Origin: Aurantimicrobium sp. MWH-Uga1
Lineage (GTDB): Bacteria; Actinomycetota; Actinomycetes; Actinomycetales; Microbacteriaceae
Assembly: GCF_003325955.1 (NCBI RefSeq)
Contig: NZ_CP030929.1
Coordinates: 620,001 to 684,000 of the forward strand
DNA: 64,000 nt
Direction: 5' to 3'
The notes below the pieces were generated by a model. The model was not told the DNA's origin. It saw nothing but the letters and a program-made list of their open reading frames with translations, and did no database searches. Shown here piece after piece: positions 38,082 through 47,510 of this stretch (positions are counted from its first letter, which is position 1; every line of letters begins with the position of its first letter). A program made the translations under genes and the position numbers.

Positions 38082-39169
38082 TGTCGGATACCAACGCTGT
38101 ACGTCTCAATGCCCAAGTCCGTATCGTCGGAACAGGCCTACTTGGAGCCAGTATCGGTCTTGCGCTGCGCTCGCAAGGCATTGATGTCGCGCTCGCCGAC
38201 GCCTCACCCAGTTCAGTGCACCTCGCCACAGACTTAGGAGCTGGGCGCCCAGCGCACGCAGAAGACCAGCCGAAAATAATCGTGGTGTGCGTTCCCCCGG
38301 ATGTCACTGCCGATGTCATTGAGGCAGAACTCAAGGCCTTCCCTGACGCGGTAGTCACTGATGTGGCCAGTGTGAAGCTGGCTCCACTACACCAGCTTCA
38401 GGCCAGGGGAGTGGACATCACCCACTACGTAGGTGGACACCCGCTTGCCGGCCGAGAACGCGGCGGAGCCATATCTGCCCGTGGTGATCTCTTCTTAGGG
38501 CGCCCTTGGGTGGTCTGCCGTGATGAGGACACTCCTGCGTGGGCTCTCTCCCTTGTTGAAGACTTAGTTTTAGACCTAGGTGCTGTGCCCATCGAAATGA
38601 CCCCAGATGCCCATGACGAAGCTGTGGGCTTGGTTTCCCATGTTCCTCAGATTGTCTCGAGTCTGATGGCGAAGCAACTTGAAGGCGCGTCAGACGAAGC
38701 AGTTCGTTTGGCCGGGCAGGGCGTGCGTGATGTGACGCGCATCGCGGCCAGCTCACCTGAGCTGTGGATTCAAATCTTAGGAGCAAATAAGGATTCCATA
38801 GTCGGTGTGCTAGAAAACCTGCAAAAAGACCTTCAGATCGTAACTAACGCACTCAAAGACATTGATGCACCGGGAGCACGCAAGGTCATTGCCGAAGAAA
38901 TGGCTGCCGGTAATACCGGAGTCGCACGGCTTCCCGGTAAGCACGGACAAAACCGTCGCTTTACCCAGATTGTGGTTCTTATTGATGACCGCCCTGGTCA
39001 GTTGGCACAGTTGCTCACAGAACTGGGAGAGCTCAACATCAACGTGGAAGATCTCCGTCTTGAGCATGCTGAAGGTGCACTGATGGGCATGGTCGAATTT
39101 TCTGTTGTTCCCGAGGTGAGGGAGACCCTCATCATGGAATTGACCAAACGTGACTGGAGAGTGGCCTAA
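38081..39169 (+). CDS. tyrA: Prephenate dehydrogenase with C-terminal ACT domain
   Basis: Tyrosine synthesis: oxidative decarboxylation of prephenate (or arogenate). 362 aa. Rossmann loop [10 protein letters not shown] at residues 17-26, the [12 protein letters not shown] catalytic segment with the expected His, and the SHVPQ motif. Residues ~288-362 form an ACT domain ([20 protein letters not shown]), a likely tyrosine feedback site. It lies in the ribosome/segregation cluster between rluB and cmk with 1-nt overlaps on both sides. Confidence 0.92.
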   Translation: MSDTNAVRLNAQVRIVGTGLLGASIGLALRSQGIDVALADASPSSVHLATDLGAGRPAHAEDQPKIIVVCVPPDVTADVIEAELKAFPDAVVTDVASVKLAPLHQLQARGVDITHYVGGHPLAGRERGGAISARGDLFLGRPWVVCRDEDTPAWALSLVEDLVLDLGAVPIEMTPDAHDEAVGLVSHVPQIVSSLMAKQLEGASDEAVRLAGQGVRDVTRIAASSPELWIQILGANKDSIVGVLENLQKDLQIVTNALKDIDAPGARKVIAEEMAAGNTGVARLPGKHGQNRRFTQIVVLIDDRPGQLAQLLTELGELNINVEDLRLEHAEGALMGMVEFSVVPEVRETLIMELTKRDWRVA

Positions 39170-39837
39170 TGAGCACACCTATCGTTGTTGCTATAGATGG
39201 TCCTGCCGGTAGTGGTAAATCCTCTGTTTCGAAAGCAGCGGCGCGCACACTGGGCTTTGCCTATCTCGACACCGGTGCTGCCTATCGTGCTGTGGCATGG
39301 CATGTCCTCAACGAAACAGTCGATCCAGCGGATGAAGCTGCTGTAATTGAATCTTTGAACGATTTCGGTTACGTCATCAGCACAAACCCTGATGAATACT
39401 TCGTTCGCGTCAATGAAGAAGACATCACAGAAGCTATTCGAGAGCCCCGCATCACAGATGTGGTGAGCAAAGTGGCCAAGATTCCTGTGGTTCGCCAATA
39501 CCTTGGTGATCTTTTTCGTCACCTCATGGCAATTACCGATAAGCCCGGAATTATTGCCGAAGGTCGGGACATCACCACAGTGGTTGCCCCGGATGCGCCC
39601 GTACGAATCCTGTTGACAGCCAGTGAAGAAGCTAGAATGGCTAGGCGCTCTGCGGAACTTCCGCAGCAATCGCAAGATCAAACGGCGTCTGCACTGCGTG
39701 CCAGAGATGCAGCCGACTCGCGAGTATCTGACTTCATGACCGCCGCTGATGGCGTTGTGACTGTTGATTCAACCGACTTCTCGTATGAGCAGACGATTGA
39801 TGCGGTCGTTGAAGTTATTCGCTCGCGTACGGCGTAG
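39169..39837 (+). CDS. cmk: Cytidylate kinase
   Basis: Phosphorylates CMP/dCMP. 222 aa. P-loop GPAGSGKS at residues 11-18, [12 protein letters not shown] for the CMP site, and EGRDITTVV plus SEEARMARR for the lid. cmk upstream of der is a widespread order. Confidence 0.95.
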   Translation: MSTPIVVAIDGPAGSGKSSVSKAAARTLGFAYLDTGAAYRAVAWHVLNETVDPADEAAVIESLNDFGYVISTNPDEYFVRVNEEDITEAIREPRITDVVSKVAKIPVVRQYLGDLFRHLMAITDKPGIIAEGRDITTVVAPDAPVRILLTASEEARMARRSAELPQQSQDQTASALRARDAADSRVSDFMTAADGVVTVDSTDFSYEQTIDAVVEVIRSRTA

Positions 39838-39858
39838 GCGCAGGCGAAGGAGAAAACC

Positions 39859-41388
39859 ATGGCTGAGAACCTCACCCCCGGCGACGAGGATGTGTTCGAC
39901 GAAGAAAACGAACTTGAGCAGCTTACCGAGCGCCTAGATGATCTCGACGAAGAACTTGCCATTGCCCGCGCAGCTTCACTGCGCGCTGGTCTCGACGAGT
40001 ATGACCTCGACGAGGAGGACTTCGAGCTACTCGATGCAGCAACCGAAGATCCTGACCAGATTACATATCTGCCCGCGCTTCCGGTGCTGGCAGTAGTGGG
40101 TCGCCCTAATGTGGGAAAGTCTGCCTTAGTCAACAGAATCATTGGACGCCGTGAAGCAGTTGTTGAAGACACTCCTGGTGTAACACGTGACCGTGTCTCC
40201 TACAAAGCCGAGTGGATGGATCGCCAGTTCACACTGGTGGACACCGGCGGTTGGGAACCAGATGCCAAGGGCATCAATGCGTCTGTTGCTGCACAGGCAG
40301 AAGTCGCCATTGACCTCTCTGATGCAGTCTTGTTTGTTGTTGACGGAAATGTTGGTGCAACAGCTACTGACGAGCAAGTCGTGAAGCTCCTTCGGAAGAC
40401 CAAGAAGCCTGTTTACCTGTTGGCCAACAAGGTTGATGACGCACGTCAAGAGCCCAACATTGCCAACCTGTGGTCTCTCGGCTTGGGGGAGCCGCACCCT
40501 GTTTCTGCGCTACACGGAAGAGGTGTTGCCGACCTACTCGATCTGGTCATCCCCAAGCTTCCCGAAGTTTCTGCGGTTGCTAAGCAGGAGGTCGGTGGTC
40601 CGCGTCGCGTTGCCATTTTAGGCCGTCCCAACGTGGGGAAGTCGTCACTCCTGAACAAAGCAGCTGGCGAAGAGCGTGTGGTCGTCAATGACCTCGCGGG
40701 AACCACACGCGATCCAGTTGACGAGCAGGTAGAAATTGCCGGGAAGGTGTGGCGTTTCGTCGACACCGCTGGTATTCGTCGCCGCGTCCACCTTCAACAG
40801 GGTGCTGATTTCTATGCAACCTTGCGCACCAGCGCAGCTTTGGAAAAAGCCGAAGTTGCCGTTGTCATGATTGACGTTACTGAGCCCATTTCGGAGCAGG
40901 ACGTGCGCATCATTGACTTGGTGCTCGAGTCAGGTCGTGCACTGGTTCTCGCTTTCAACAAGTGGGACATGCTCGATGATGACCGTCGCCGCTATCTCGA
41001 GCGTGAAATTGAACAGGACCTGGCGCACGTTGCCTGGGCGCCTCGGGTCAACATCTCTGCACGCACCGGTCGCCATATGGAAAAACTTGTTCCCGCATTA
41101 GAACGCGCGCTTGAGTCATGGGATACCCGCATTCCTACAGGTAAATTCAACGCCTTCCTGGCAGAGCTCACCGCGGCGCATCCACACCCGCTACGTGGTG
41201 GAAAGCAACCACGAATTCTTTTCGGAACGCAGTCCTCGACTCGTCCGCCCACCTTCGTGCTCTTCACCACTGGCTTCTTGGACCCCGGCTATCGCCGCTA
41301 CATTCAGCGCCGTCTGCGTGAGATTTACGGCTTTGAAGGTTCCCCCATCAACATCAACATGCGTGTGCGCGAAAAGCGGAAACGATAG
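39859..41388 (+). CDS. der: Ribosome-assembly GTPase Der (EngA)
   Basis: 509 aa with two tandem GTPase domains, unique to Der: P-loops GRPNVGKS at residues 81-88 and 255-262, DTGGW and DTAGI G3 motifs, NKVD and NKWD G4 motifs, then the C-terminal KH-like domain. A ~70-aa strongly acidic N-terminal extension is typical of actinobacterial Der. AAGGAG ribosome site 8 nt before ATG. Needed for 50S subunit assembly. Confidence 0.96.
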   Translation: MAENLTPGDEDVFDEENELEQLTERLDDLDEELAIARAASLRAGLDEYDLDEEDFELLDAATEDPDQITYLPALPVLAVVGRPNVGKSALVNRIIGRREAVVEDTPGVTRDRVSYKAEWMDRQFTLVDTGGWEPDAKGINASVAAQAEVAIDLSDAVLFVVDGNVGATATDEQVVKLLRKTKKPVYLLANKVDDARQEPNIANLWSLGLGEPHPVSALHGRGVADLLDLVIPKLPEVSAVAKQEVGGPRRVAILGRPNVGKSSLLNKAAGEERVVVNDLAGTTRDPVDEQVEIAGKVWRFVDTAGIRRRVHLQQGADFYATLRTSAALEKAEVAVVMIDVTEPISEQDVRIIDLVLESGRALVLAFNKWDMLDDDRRRYLEREIEQDLAHVAWAPRVNISARTGRHMEKLVPALERALESWDTRIPTGKFNAFLAELTAAHPHPLRGGKQPRILFGTQSSTRPPTFVLFTTGFLDPGYRRYIQRRLREIYGFEGSPININMRVREKRKR

Positions 41389-41391
41389 CCT
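41386..41391 (+). promoter_or_regulatory. -10 box for leaderless Nudix mRNA
   Basis: TAGCCT, whose first three bases are the der stop codon, 6 nt before the ATG at 41398. No Shine-Dalgarno. Confidence 0.45.
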
Positions 41392-41397
41392 TCACAC

Positions 41398-41898
41398 ATG
41401 GGCAAAATACCGCCACACCTCCCACCGCCGCATTTACGCGATCCTGGTGATGCGTGGGCGGTGGGACCAGATGGCACCAAGTATTGGGGCGCATTTGGGG
41501 CAGCAGGCCTACTGGTCTTTCATCCGGAAGCAGGAGTCCTCTTACAACACCGTGCGGAATGGTCTCACCACGGGGGTACGTGGGGAATTCCAGGCGGAGC
41601 AATACGCCAGGGCGAAGAGGCCGTCGCGGGCGCGTTGCGCGAAGCTGATGAAGAAGCTGGAGTCCCTGCGGATAAAGTTGTCGTCATCTTCACCCACATC
41701 AAAGATCTAGGTTTCTGGAGCTACACCACCGTTGTCGTCGAGGCCTCTGAAGTCTTTGAACCGGTGATGGGGGATTCCGAAAGTGAAGCTCTGGCGTGGG
41801 TAGGACTTGACCTTGTCGATTCTTTTGACTTACACCCTGGATTTGCCGCATCGTGGCCGACGTTGAGAGAACGCATCGACGCCCATTTGGAAAGCTAA
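41398..41898 (+). CDS. Nudix hydrolase
   Basis: 166 aa. Nudix box GGAIRQGEEAVAGALREADEEAGV (in two parts: GGAIRQGE and READEEAGV) is complete. The N-terminus LPPPHLRDPGDAWAVGPDG and the HGGTWGIPGG lead-in are typical of a small actinobacterial Nudix group next to der. Substrate unknown: an 8-oxo-dGTP-like or nucleotide-sugar substrate is possible. Short, own promoter. Confidence 0.85.
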   Translation: MGKIPPHLPPPHLRDPGDAWAVGPDGTKYWGAFGAAGLLVFHPEAGVLLQHRAEWSHHGGTWGIPGGAIRQGEEAVAGALREADEEAGVPADKVVVIFTHIKDLGFWSYTTVVVEASEVFEPVMGDSESEALAWVGLDLVDSFDLHPGFAASWPTLRERIDAHLES

Positions 41899-41901
41899 AG
41901 T
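41896..41901 (+). promoter_or_regulatory. -10 box for leaderless TMEM175-like mRNA
   Basis: TAAAGT, overlapping the Nudix stop codon, 6 nt before ATG 41908; no Shine-Dalgarno. Confidence 0.45.
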
Positions 41902-41907
41902 ACCTGT

Positions 41908-42513
41908 ATGGCAACATCTCGTGGTTTTGATAGAGTCGTCAACTTCTCTGACGCTGTAGTAGCCATTGCCATCACCATTTTGGTGTTGCCACTAGTGGAT
42001 GAGGCAAGCAGTATCGGCCACGGAGATGTGAATCAATTCCTCTCCGGAATTGGTGCACAGGTCTACGTCTTTGTCCTTAGTTTTGCAATCATTGCTTACT
42101 ACTGGTTTTTACATCACACCTTTTTTGAACAGCTTCAGCAAGTTGACCGTCGCATCATGCTGTTGAATACCTTGTGGCTTTTTGGAATTGTGTTTATTCC
42201 TTTTCCTACAGCATTGATTGTGGATTCAAACGGGCCAGCGGGCTGGGCGACAACCATCTACATCGGAACGATGCTCTATCTGGCAATAATTCAATTAGCA
42301 ATGAAAATTTATGTTCACAAACATAAAGAACTCTTGGTTCCAGGGACTGAATACATCCGAGGGTTTATTGGTTCCCAAATCATTGTGGTGCTGTTGATTG
42401 TCGTACTCGTCATCGCCACGATCTTTCGTGACATTGGGCTTTGGGCCCTGATGTTGCTGTGGACAACACCACTGTGGGTCAAGCCGGTTCAGAAGTTGCA
42501 ACGTTCTCAATAG
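41908..42513 (+). CDS. TMEM175-family (DUF1211) potassium channel-like membrane protein
   Basis: 201 aa, six hydrophobic segments. The first helix carries the family signature: DRVVNFSDAVVAIAITILVL, with the FSD filter-region motif. Bacterial TMEM175 proteins form tetrameric K+-permeable channels. The remaining helices (around residues 45-65, 80-100, 105-125, 148-168, 172-188) fit a single six-TM repeat. Own promoter; a tRNA-Pro gene follows 70 nt downstream. Confidence 0.83.
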   Translation: MATSRGFDRVVNFSDAVVAIAITILVLPLVDEASSIGHGDVNQFLSGIGAQVYVFVLSFAIIAYYWFLHHTFFEQLQQVDRRIMLLNTLWLFGIVFIPFPTALIVDSNGPAGWATTIYIGTMLYLAIIQLAMKIYVHKHKELLVPGTEYIRGFIGSQIIVVLLIVVLVIATIFRDIGLWALMLLWTTPLWVKPVQKLQRSQ

Positions 42514-42583
42514 ACCGTGCACATCCACCTCACTAGAACCGGTAGGATTATCAAGTTGTCTTCGAGAGAAATCAAAAAGACTG

Positions 42584-42660
<77 letters not shown>

Positions 42661-42669
42661 CGCAACAAT

Positions 42670-42696
42670 AGGGTCGCTCAATAGAGCGGCCCTTTT
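42670..42696 (+). terminator. Terminator after tRNA-Pro
   Basis: AGGGTCGCTC, AATA loop, GAGCGGCCCT and a TTTT tail; 10-bp stem with one G-T pair, 9 nt after the tRNA. Confidence 0.88.
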
Positions 42697-42955
42697 GATG
42701 CTTCTTCGGTGTTGACTTTGAATTGTGGTGATTTATTTATTCCTTAATTTGAGTACAAAACATATTTGGAATACTGAGTGAGTTCGAAGTGGACATTGGT
42801 TCAAGAGCGGCGAGATATATTGAAATCGATGGGAATTTTCAGTTGTATGTTTTTTTATTGGGTTCTAAATCCATAGCTCAAATCTGGTTTTCAGCTTTCA
42901 GTATTAGTCTTGTCTTTATAACTTTTGTTTAAATTTAACGATGAGGAATTTCACG

Positions 42956-45064
42956 ATGAAAAACGGGCGTTTAGCATTATTCGCTTTTTTCATGAGTGTT
43001 TTTGTTGTCGTTCCTCTTGCAGCAACTTCTGCCTCAGCAAGTACTGATGTTTCTTTCAACTTTGACACGGCCGGTCAATTGACAAGTGAGTTCAATAGTT
43101 ATGTTGCTTCTGGTTCTGTTTCCCAGACACTAACTGGCGGAATTTCAAACAGTGGCGCAATCAATGCACCAAGTAGTGCAAATGCTGTGTACACGACAAA
43201 GTCCAGTTATAGTATCGGCCCAGTAGGAAGTTCTTATACTTTCACCTCTTTCATCCAAAGTGTAGGAAATAACGGCTATAGCGGCATGGGATTTACCTCT
43301 TTGGCGCCAGGGGCTTTATCCGCTTCTGGTGTGCCATATCGCCCCAACGATGCACTTGGTATTTCGGTCCATGGGGGTGGCTTTGTCTTCCATAATGGCG
43401 TGACAAATTACAATGGAGCCTGGCAGTCTGGAGGAAGCGGAATAACTTCAGTACGTACCGCCACAATAAGTGACTTACTCAATAGTGGTTCTGTTGATAT
43501 GTGGTACAAAATTGTTCTAAAGATTGAAAGAGCAACACAATCAACCTTCAATATGCATGTTGAAGTTTGGCCAAGTAGTTCAGCTGGTGTTCTCTATAAC
43601 GCCCAAGCCTCTGCCATCTTCGAACTCAACGGCGTCACAAATTCCACTTTGATGAACTCACCAGTAATTTACAGTTACATCAACTTCTCTGGTGACCGTG
43701 TCCGTTACTTTGACGGTTTCAGCGTTAGTCTTGCGGGTGGAGCTTCAGTTGTAACTGCTGGCAATCCGGTTGTCCTCACATCAAGCACTTCTCAATTAAA
43801 TAACATTATTTCAGCTTCAGGAAATGTTACTTCCGAGAATGGAAGCACTGTAACTGACCGCGGTTTTGTCTACGGAACTACAGCCTCGCCAACGGTAAAC
43901 GATGGCAAAATAAGCGTCGGCAACGGCCTGGGAGCTTTTTCAGGAACAACCGGAACTTTACCCGGAGGAACCTACTATGTCAGGGCATTCGCAACCAACT
44001 CGAACGGCACTACATACGGTTCAGAAAACACTGTCATTTTGCCAGTTGTTGCTTCAAGCCAAACTGTGACATGGAACCCCTCAAACACAACTGCAACCAC
44101 TAACTCCAGCTATTTGATTCCCAACACTTCCGCAAGTTCCACTGGCACTGGAACAATTAGTTATTCCGTTGTAAACGCTGGAACGACCGGCTGTTCAATC
44201 AATAACCAATTACCACCAGTTATTTCCTTCATAGGTGAAGGTAATTGTGTAGTCAGAGCTAATGCGGCAAGCAATGCTTCTTTCACCGCTGCTTTTCAAG
44301 ATGTAACTTTTACTATCACTGCTCCTGCCACCCAAACAGTAACTTGGGCACCGAGCAACAATGAAGCTTTAGAAACTGCAGCCACCATCACACCAAACGT
44401 TCTAGCTACTTCTTCAGGATCTGGAGCGATTTCGTACAGTATTCACTCTGCTGGGACAACCGGCTGCGCAGTGAACTCCTCTACAGGAGTTCTGACGTTT
44501 AGTTCCCAAGGAATATGTGTTGTAAGAGCAACTGCCTCATCAAATACTCAATTTTCCTCAGCAACAAAGGATGTTTCTTTCATAATTGGAAGCACTACAA
44601 CCTCACTGACACTTGAACTTGATGCGCAAATAGGTAGTTCTGTTGCCAACGCGCCAGTTGAATATTCATCAAGTGGTTTGCAACCGGGAACTAGCTGGGA
44701 GTTGGTAATCCGTTCAACACCACAAACTCTTGCATCTGGATTAATTTCACAGAGTGGGTTGGCAAGTGGAAACGCCATAATCCCTTCCAATCTTGAAGCA
44801 GGTTGGCACTCCATCACGTTGACAGGGACGAAACTAGGTGGGGGAATTATTTCCAAAACTATTTGGTTCAAAGTAGATGGATTAACAACCTTGTTGTGGT
44901 CTCAAGCAACTCAACCTGCCGACCTTGCACAGCAAACAAGCCTTGCGAACACAGGTTTCGCCGTTACCAATATTTTCCTTATCGGTTTGGGGCTACTCAT
45001 TCTTGGGCTATTGGTGGTTGCCAGCAGTTACCGTTTGAAGTACAAGACATATCCCTTGCCCTAG
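42956..45064 (+). CDS. Secreted, probably sortase-anchored surface protein with Ig-like repeats (LANTG)
   Basis: 702 aa from ATG 42956 (AGGA lies 8 nt upstream; ATG 42941 is in frame but would contain that site). Signal peptide residues 1-28 (ends ATSASA). Residues ~30-260 look like a LamG/jelly-roll lectin domain (GFVFHNGVTNYNGAW, FSGDRVRYFDGF). ~260-360 is a fibronectin-like module (TDRGFVYGTTASP, GGTYYVRAFATNSNG). Two tandem ~90-aa repeats follow (from ~367 and ~459), each starting QTVTW-PSN and carrying a Cys pair (GTTGC, C-VVRA). LANTG at 663-667 precedes one membrane helix and an RLKYK tail, matching class E sortase substrates (LAXTG). The gene and its upstream region look AT-richer than their neighbours, suggesting transfer. 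Ligand unknown. Confidence 0.85.
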   Translation: MKNGRLALFAFFMSVFVVVPLAATSASASTDVSFNFDTAGQLTSEFNSYVASGSVSQTLTGGISNSGAINAPSSANAVYTTKSSYSIGPVGSSYTFTSFIQSVGNNGYSGMGFTSLAPGALSASGVPYRPNDALGISVHGGGFVFHNGVTNYNGAWQSGGSGITSVRTATISDLLNSGSVDMWYKIVLKIERATQSTFNMHVEVWPSSSAGVLYNAQASAIFELNGVTNSTLMNSPVIYSYINFSGDRVRYFDGFSVSLAGGASVVTAGNPVVLTSSTSQLNNIISASGNVTSENGSTVTDRGFVYGTTASPTVNDGKISVGNGLGAFSGTTGTLPGGTYYVRAFATNSNGTTYGSENTVILPVVASSQTVTWNPSNTTATTNSSYLIPNTSASSTGTGTISYSVVNAGTTGCSINNQLPPVISFIGEGNCVVRANAASNASFTAAFQDVTFTITAPATQTVTWAPSNNEALETAATITPNVLATSSGSGAISYSIHSAGTTGCAVNSSTGVLTFSSQGICVVRATASSNTQFSSATKDVSFIIGSTTTSLTLELDAQIGSSVANAPVEYSSSGLQPGTSWELVIRSTPQTLASGLISQSGLASGNAIIPSNLEAGWHSITLTGTKLGGGIISKTIWFKVDGLTTLLWSQATQPADLAQQTSLANTGFAVTNIFLIGLGLLILGLLVVASSYRLKYKTYPLP

Positions 45065-45156
45065 AGATTGTTTTGCACTCAAGTTTTCAACCTTGTTATA
45101 TTAATGGATCTATCTTGGCTTCTTAGTTTGAGCAGATGACTCCTCAGGCTGAGGGC

Positions 45157-45162
45157 TAGAGT
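45157..45162 (+). promoter_or_regulatory. -10 box for leaderless UbiA mRNA
   Basis: TAGAGT 6 nt before GTG 45169, no clear Shine-Dalgarno (GGGAAA could serve weakly). Confidence 0.4.
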
Positions 45163-45168
45163 GGGAAA

Positions 45169-46014
45169 GTGCTCTCACGCCTATTGACAATCTCCCGTCC
45201 CGTGTTGTGGGTCAACACGATAGGAACGACTGTTGTCGCCTTGTGGCTCACGGGACAGCTCTGGACGTGGGACATCATTTGGCTTCTTCTGTGGGTCACG
45301 CTTCCGTTTAATCTCTTGATTTACGGAATTAACGACATCTTTGATCAAGAGACCGACAACATCAATATCCGTAAAGGAGGATACGGGGGAGCAAAGATAT
45401 ACCCCAAGGAAGTTCCTTGGATTTTTTGGGGAGTTATCCTCACGAATGTTCCGTTCCTCATTTTCTTTGGGTTGAATTATTCATGGCAAGCCAATGCTTG
45501 GATCTGGGCATACACACTGTTTTTCTATTTCTATTCTTCGCCACCTCTACGGTTTAAGGGGCGCCCGTTTCTCGATTCGATTAGTAACGCCGACTACGCA
45601 TTCCCGCTTGCGTTTGTGCCTCTTGCTCTCGGGTTTGAGCCAATCTGGATGGCTGTTTTTGGCTTAATGGCATGGTCATTGGCCAAGCACACCTACGACG
45701 CAATTCAAGACATTGAAGAAGATAGCTACGTGGGAATTCAAACCACGGCAGTGTTCTTGGGGGCTCGAGGCTCACTGTGGTGGGTTTCGTTCTGGTGGGC
45801 CATGTCGACAATTTTCTTTGTTTTTATCAATATTCCTGTGGCTGTTGCCAACGCGGTTTACGCGACGTGGCTGGTGTGGCTTATTTCGCAGAATGATTCA
45901 CCTGAAAACGCTAAGCGGGTGTACAAATACTCTGTTGCCTACCCCTACATTGTCGGAGCCGTAGCCGGAGTGCAGCTTGTCCTGTTCAACTTTTTCACTC
46001 TCTATCTCTCATGA
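45169..46014 (+). CDS. UbiA-family prenyltransferase (lycopene elongase-like)
   Basis: 281 aa, about eight to nine membrane helices. Both Asp-rich motifs of UbiA enzymes are present: NDIFDQETDN (~residues 57-66) and DAIQDIEED (~178-186), which bind the prenyl diphosphate through Mg2+. The sequence resembles lycopene elongases (CrtEb/Lye) that add C5 units in C50 carotenoid synthesis. Its stop overlaps the ATG of a CrtI-like gene, which supports a carotenoid role. Other acceptors such as quinone precursors remain possible. Confidence 0.82.
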   Translation: MLSRLLTISRPVLWVNTIGTTVVALWLTGQLWTWDIIWLLLWVTLPFNLLIYGINDIFDQETDNINIRKGGYGGAKIYPKEVPWIFWGVILTNVPFLIFFGLNYSWQANAWIWAYTLFFYFYSSPPLRFKGRPFLDSISNADYAFPLAFVPLALGFEPIWMAVFGLMAWSLAKHTYDAIQDIEEDSYVGIQTTAVFLGARGSLWWVSFWWAMSTIFFVFINIPVAVANAVYATWLVWLISQNDSPENAKRVYKYSVAYPYIVGAVAGVQLVLFNFFTLYLS

Positions 46015-47432
46015 GTAACTTTGTGCCGAAGAATATTGTCATTGTGGGCGCAGGCCTTGGTGGACTTAGTGCTGCAGCGCTGTTGGCTAAAGCGGGACAT
46101 CAGGTCACTGTTCTGGAGAGAAACTCTTGGATTGGTGGCAAATCCCGTCGTATAGAGGTAGCTGGTCAGCGTATCGATACTGGGCCTTCGTTAGTCACCT
46201 TCCCTGCTGTACTAGATGAGCTCTTCTCTCGTTATGACGCCCTTGGTCCTGGCAGACCAGCAGCAGAGATTGCACACCTCGAATTAGAGCGATTGCCCGA
46301 ACTGGGAAAATACTTCTTCAAAGACCATGTTGTTGATTTACCTGTTCAACAGGGTCATTCTTGGTTTTCTGCATGGGAAAAGTTTGATGAGATTCACGGC
46401 GGGCTGAGCCCAGAGATGGTCAAACTTCTTGTCTCTGACCCATTCGATCTCAGCACACTTCCGGCAGTAAACACGATGCTTAAACACTATGGTGGGCGAA
46501 TCTCTACACGTTCGTATCTCAACAGCTTGACGTGGATGCCCGATGACCTCAAAGAGGTCATCGCCATCCACACACTCAATGCAGGGATTTCCCCCGAAAG
46601 AACGTTGGCTCTGTATGCAACGATGCCTGCGGTCATGGCTCGAGAAGGTATTTTCGTGCCGCGCGGTGGAGTATATGAAATTGCTTTAGCTCTCTCACGA
46701 ATGGTTACAGAAGCAGGAGCAAAAATACTTACAGATGTGCCTGTGACGGCAATTTCTCGAGGACGCGTTACTACTGAGCACGGTTTATATAACGCGGATG
46801 TCATTATTGGCGCTGCTGATGCCCAAGTCATCGATTCATTGCTGGGAAAAAAGATTCCTGCAAACCAGAGAGTTTCCTGCTCGGGAATTGCTGTATTTGC
46901 CGTGTTAGATCTGCCGCTACCTGAGTCAACCGTGACTCATTCTGTGATCATGCCCAGTAACCCAGCACAACTACATGGGGCATTAGACAGGCGTGAGTTG
47001 CCAGAAGAAACAATGGCCTTTGTGAACTATTACAAACCTGGCCATATCTATCCCAATACCAAGGCAACTGCTGCTCTCTTGCTCACAGCTCCCTCCGATG
47101 GAAAAGAATATGACCTCTCGAGTGGGTTCGTTCAACGTGAGCTCAGTCGCATTTCACAATTGATGGGGCTTCCACGCAATTTAGCTGAATGTATTGAGGA
47201 CTACACCGTCCTCCATCCCAACTACTTCTCCAGTTTTGGTGCTGACGGGGGAGCACTTTACGGTGCCACCAGAAAACTGTGGCAGGGCGGTCCCTTTCAC
47301 CGGCCGGCATATTCCTCCCCCAGACGTCCATGGCTGTGGAGAGTTGGAGCATCCGTCCACCCAGGGGGAGGAATACCTGCTGTTCTTGGTGGTTCCATGA
47401 ATTCTGTTGCACGCTTGCTCAAGAAAATCTGA
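46011..47432 (+). CDS. FAD-dependent desaturase, phytoene desaturase/CrtD-like
   Basis: 473 aa. N-terminal FAD-binding loop IVGAGLGGLSAAALLAKAGH (~residues 11-30), ERNSWIGGKSRR next to it, and a C-terminal block (SSPRRPWLWRVGASVHPGGG) that matches CrtI-type desaturases (...GASTHPGGGIP). Overlaps the UbiA gene by 4 nt. It may be a carotenoid 3,4-desaturase (CrtD) acting with the elongase, as in bacterioruberin-type routes, rather than the main phytoene desaturase, since crtE/crtB are not nearby. That assignment is inference. Confidence 0.82.
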   Translation: MSNFVPKNIVIVGAGLGGLSAAALLAKAGHQVTVLERNSWIGGKSRRIEVAGQRIDTGPSLVTFPAVLDELFSRYDALGPGRPAAEIAHLELERLPELGKYFFKDHVVDLPVQQGHSWFSAWEKFDEIHGGLSPEMVKLLVSDPFDLSTLPAVNTMLKHYGGRISTRSYLNSLTWMPDDLKEVIAIHTLNAGISPERTLALYATMPAVMAREGIFVPRGGVYEIALALSRMVTEAGAKILTDVPVTAISRGRVTTEHGLYNADVIIGAADAQVIDSLLGKKIPANQRVSCSGIAVFAVLDLPLPESTVTHSVIMPSNPAQLHGALDRRELPEETMAFVNYYKPGHIYPNTKATAALLLTAPSDGKEYDLSSGFVQRELSRISQLMGLPRNLAECIEDYTVLHPNYFSSFGADGGALYGATRKLWQGGPFHRPAYSSPRRPWLWRVGASVHPGGGIPAVLGGSMNSVARLLKKI

Positions 47433-47497
47433 CCCATTTGGGTGGGTGGGGCCATATCCATCACTATCTCCAGCCTGTGAGTGCTGTGAGCCATAGC

Positions 47498-47503
47498 TAG
47501 ACT
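47498..47503 (+). promoter_or_regulatory. -10 box for leaderless MFS mRNA
   Basis: TAGACT 7 nt before GTG 47511; no Shine-Dalgarno. Confidence 0.45.
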
Positions 47504-47510
47504 CTCCTTC

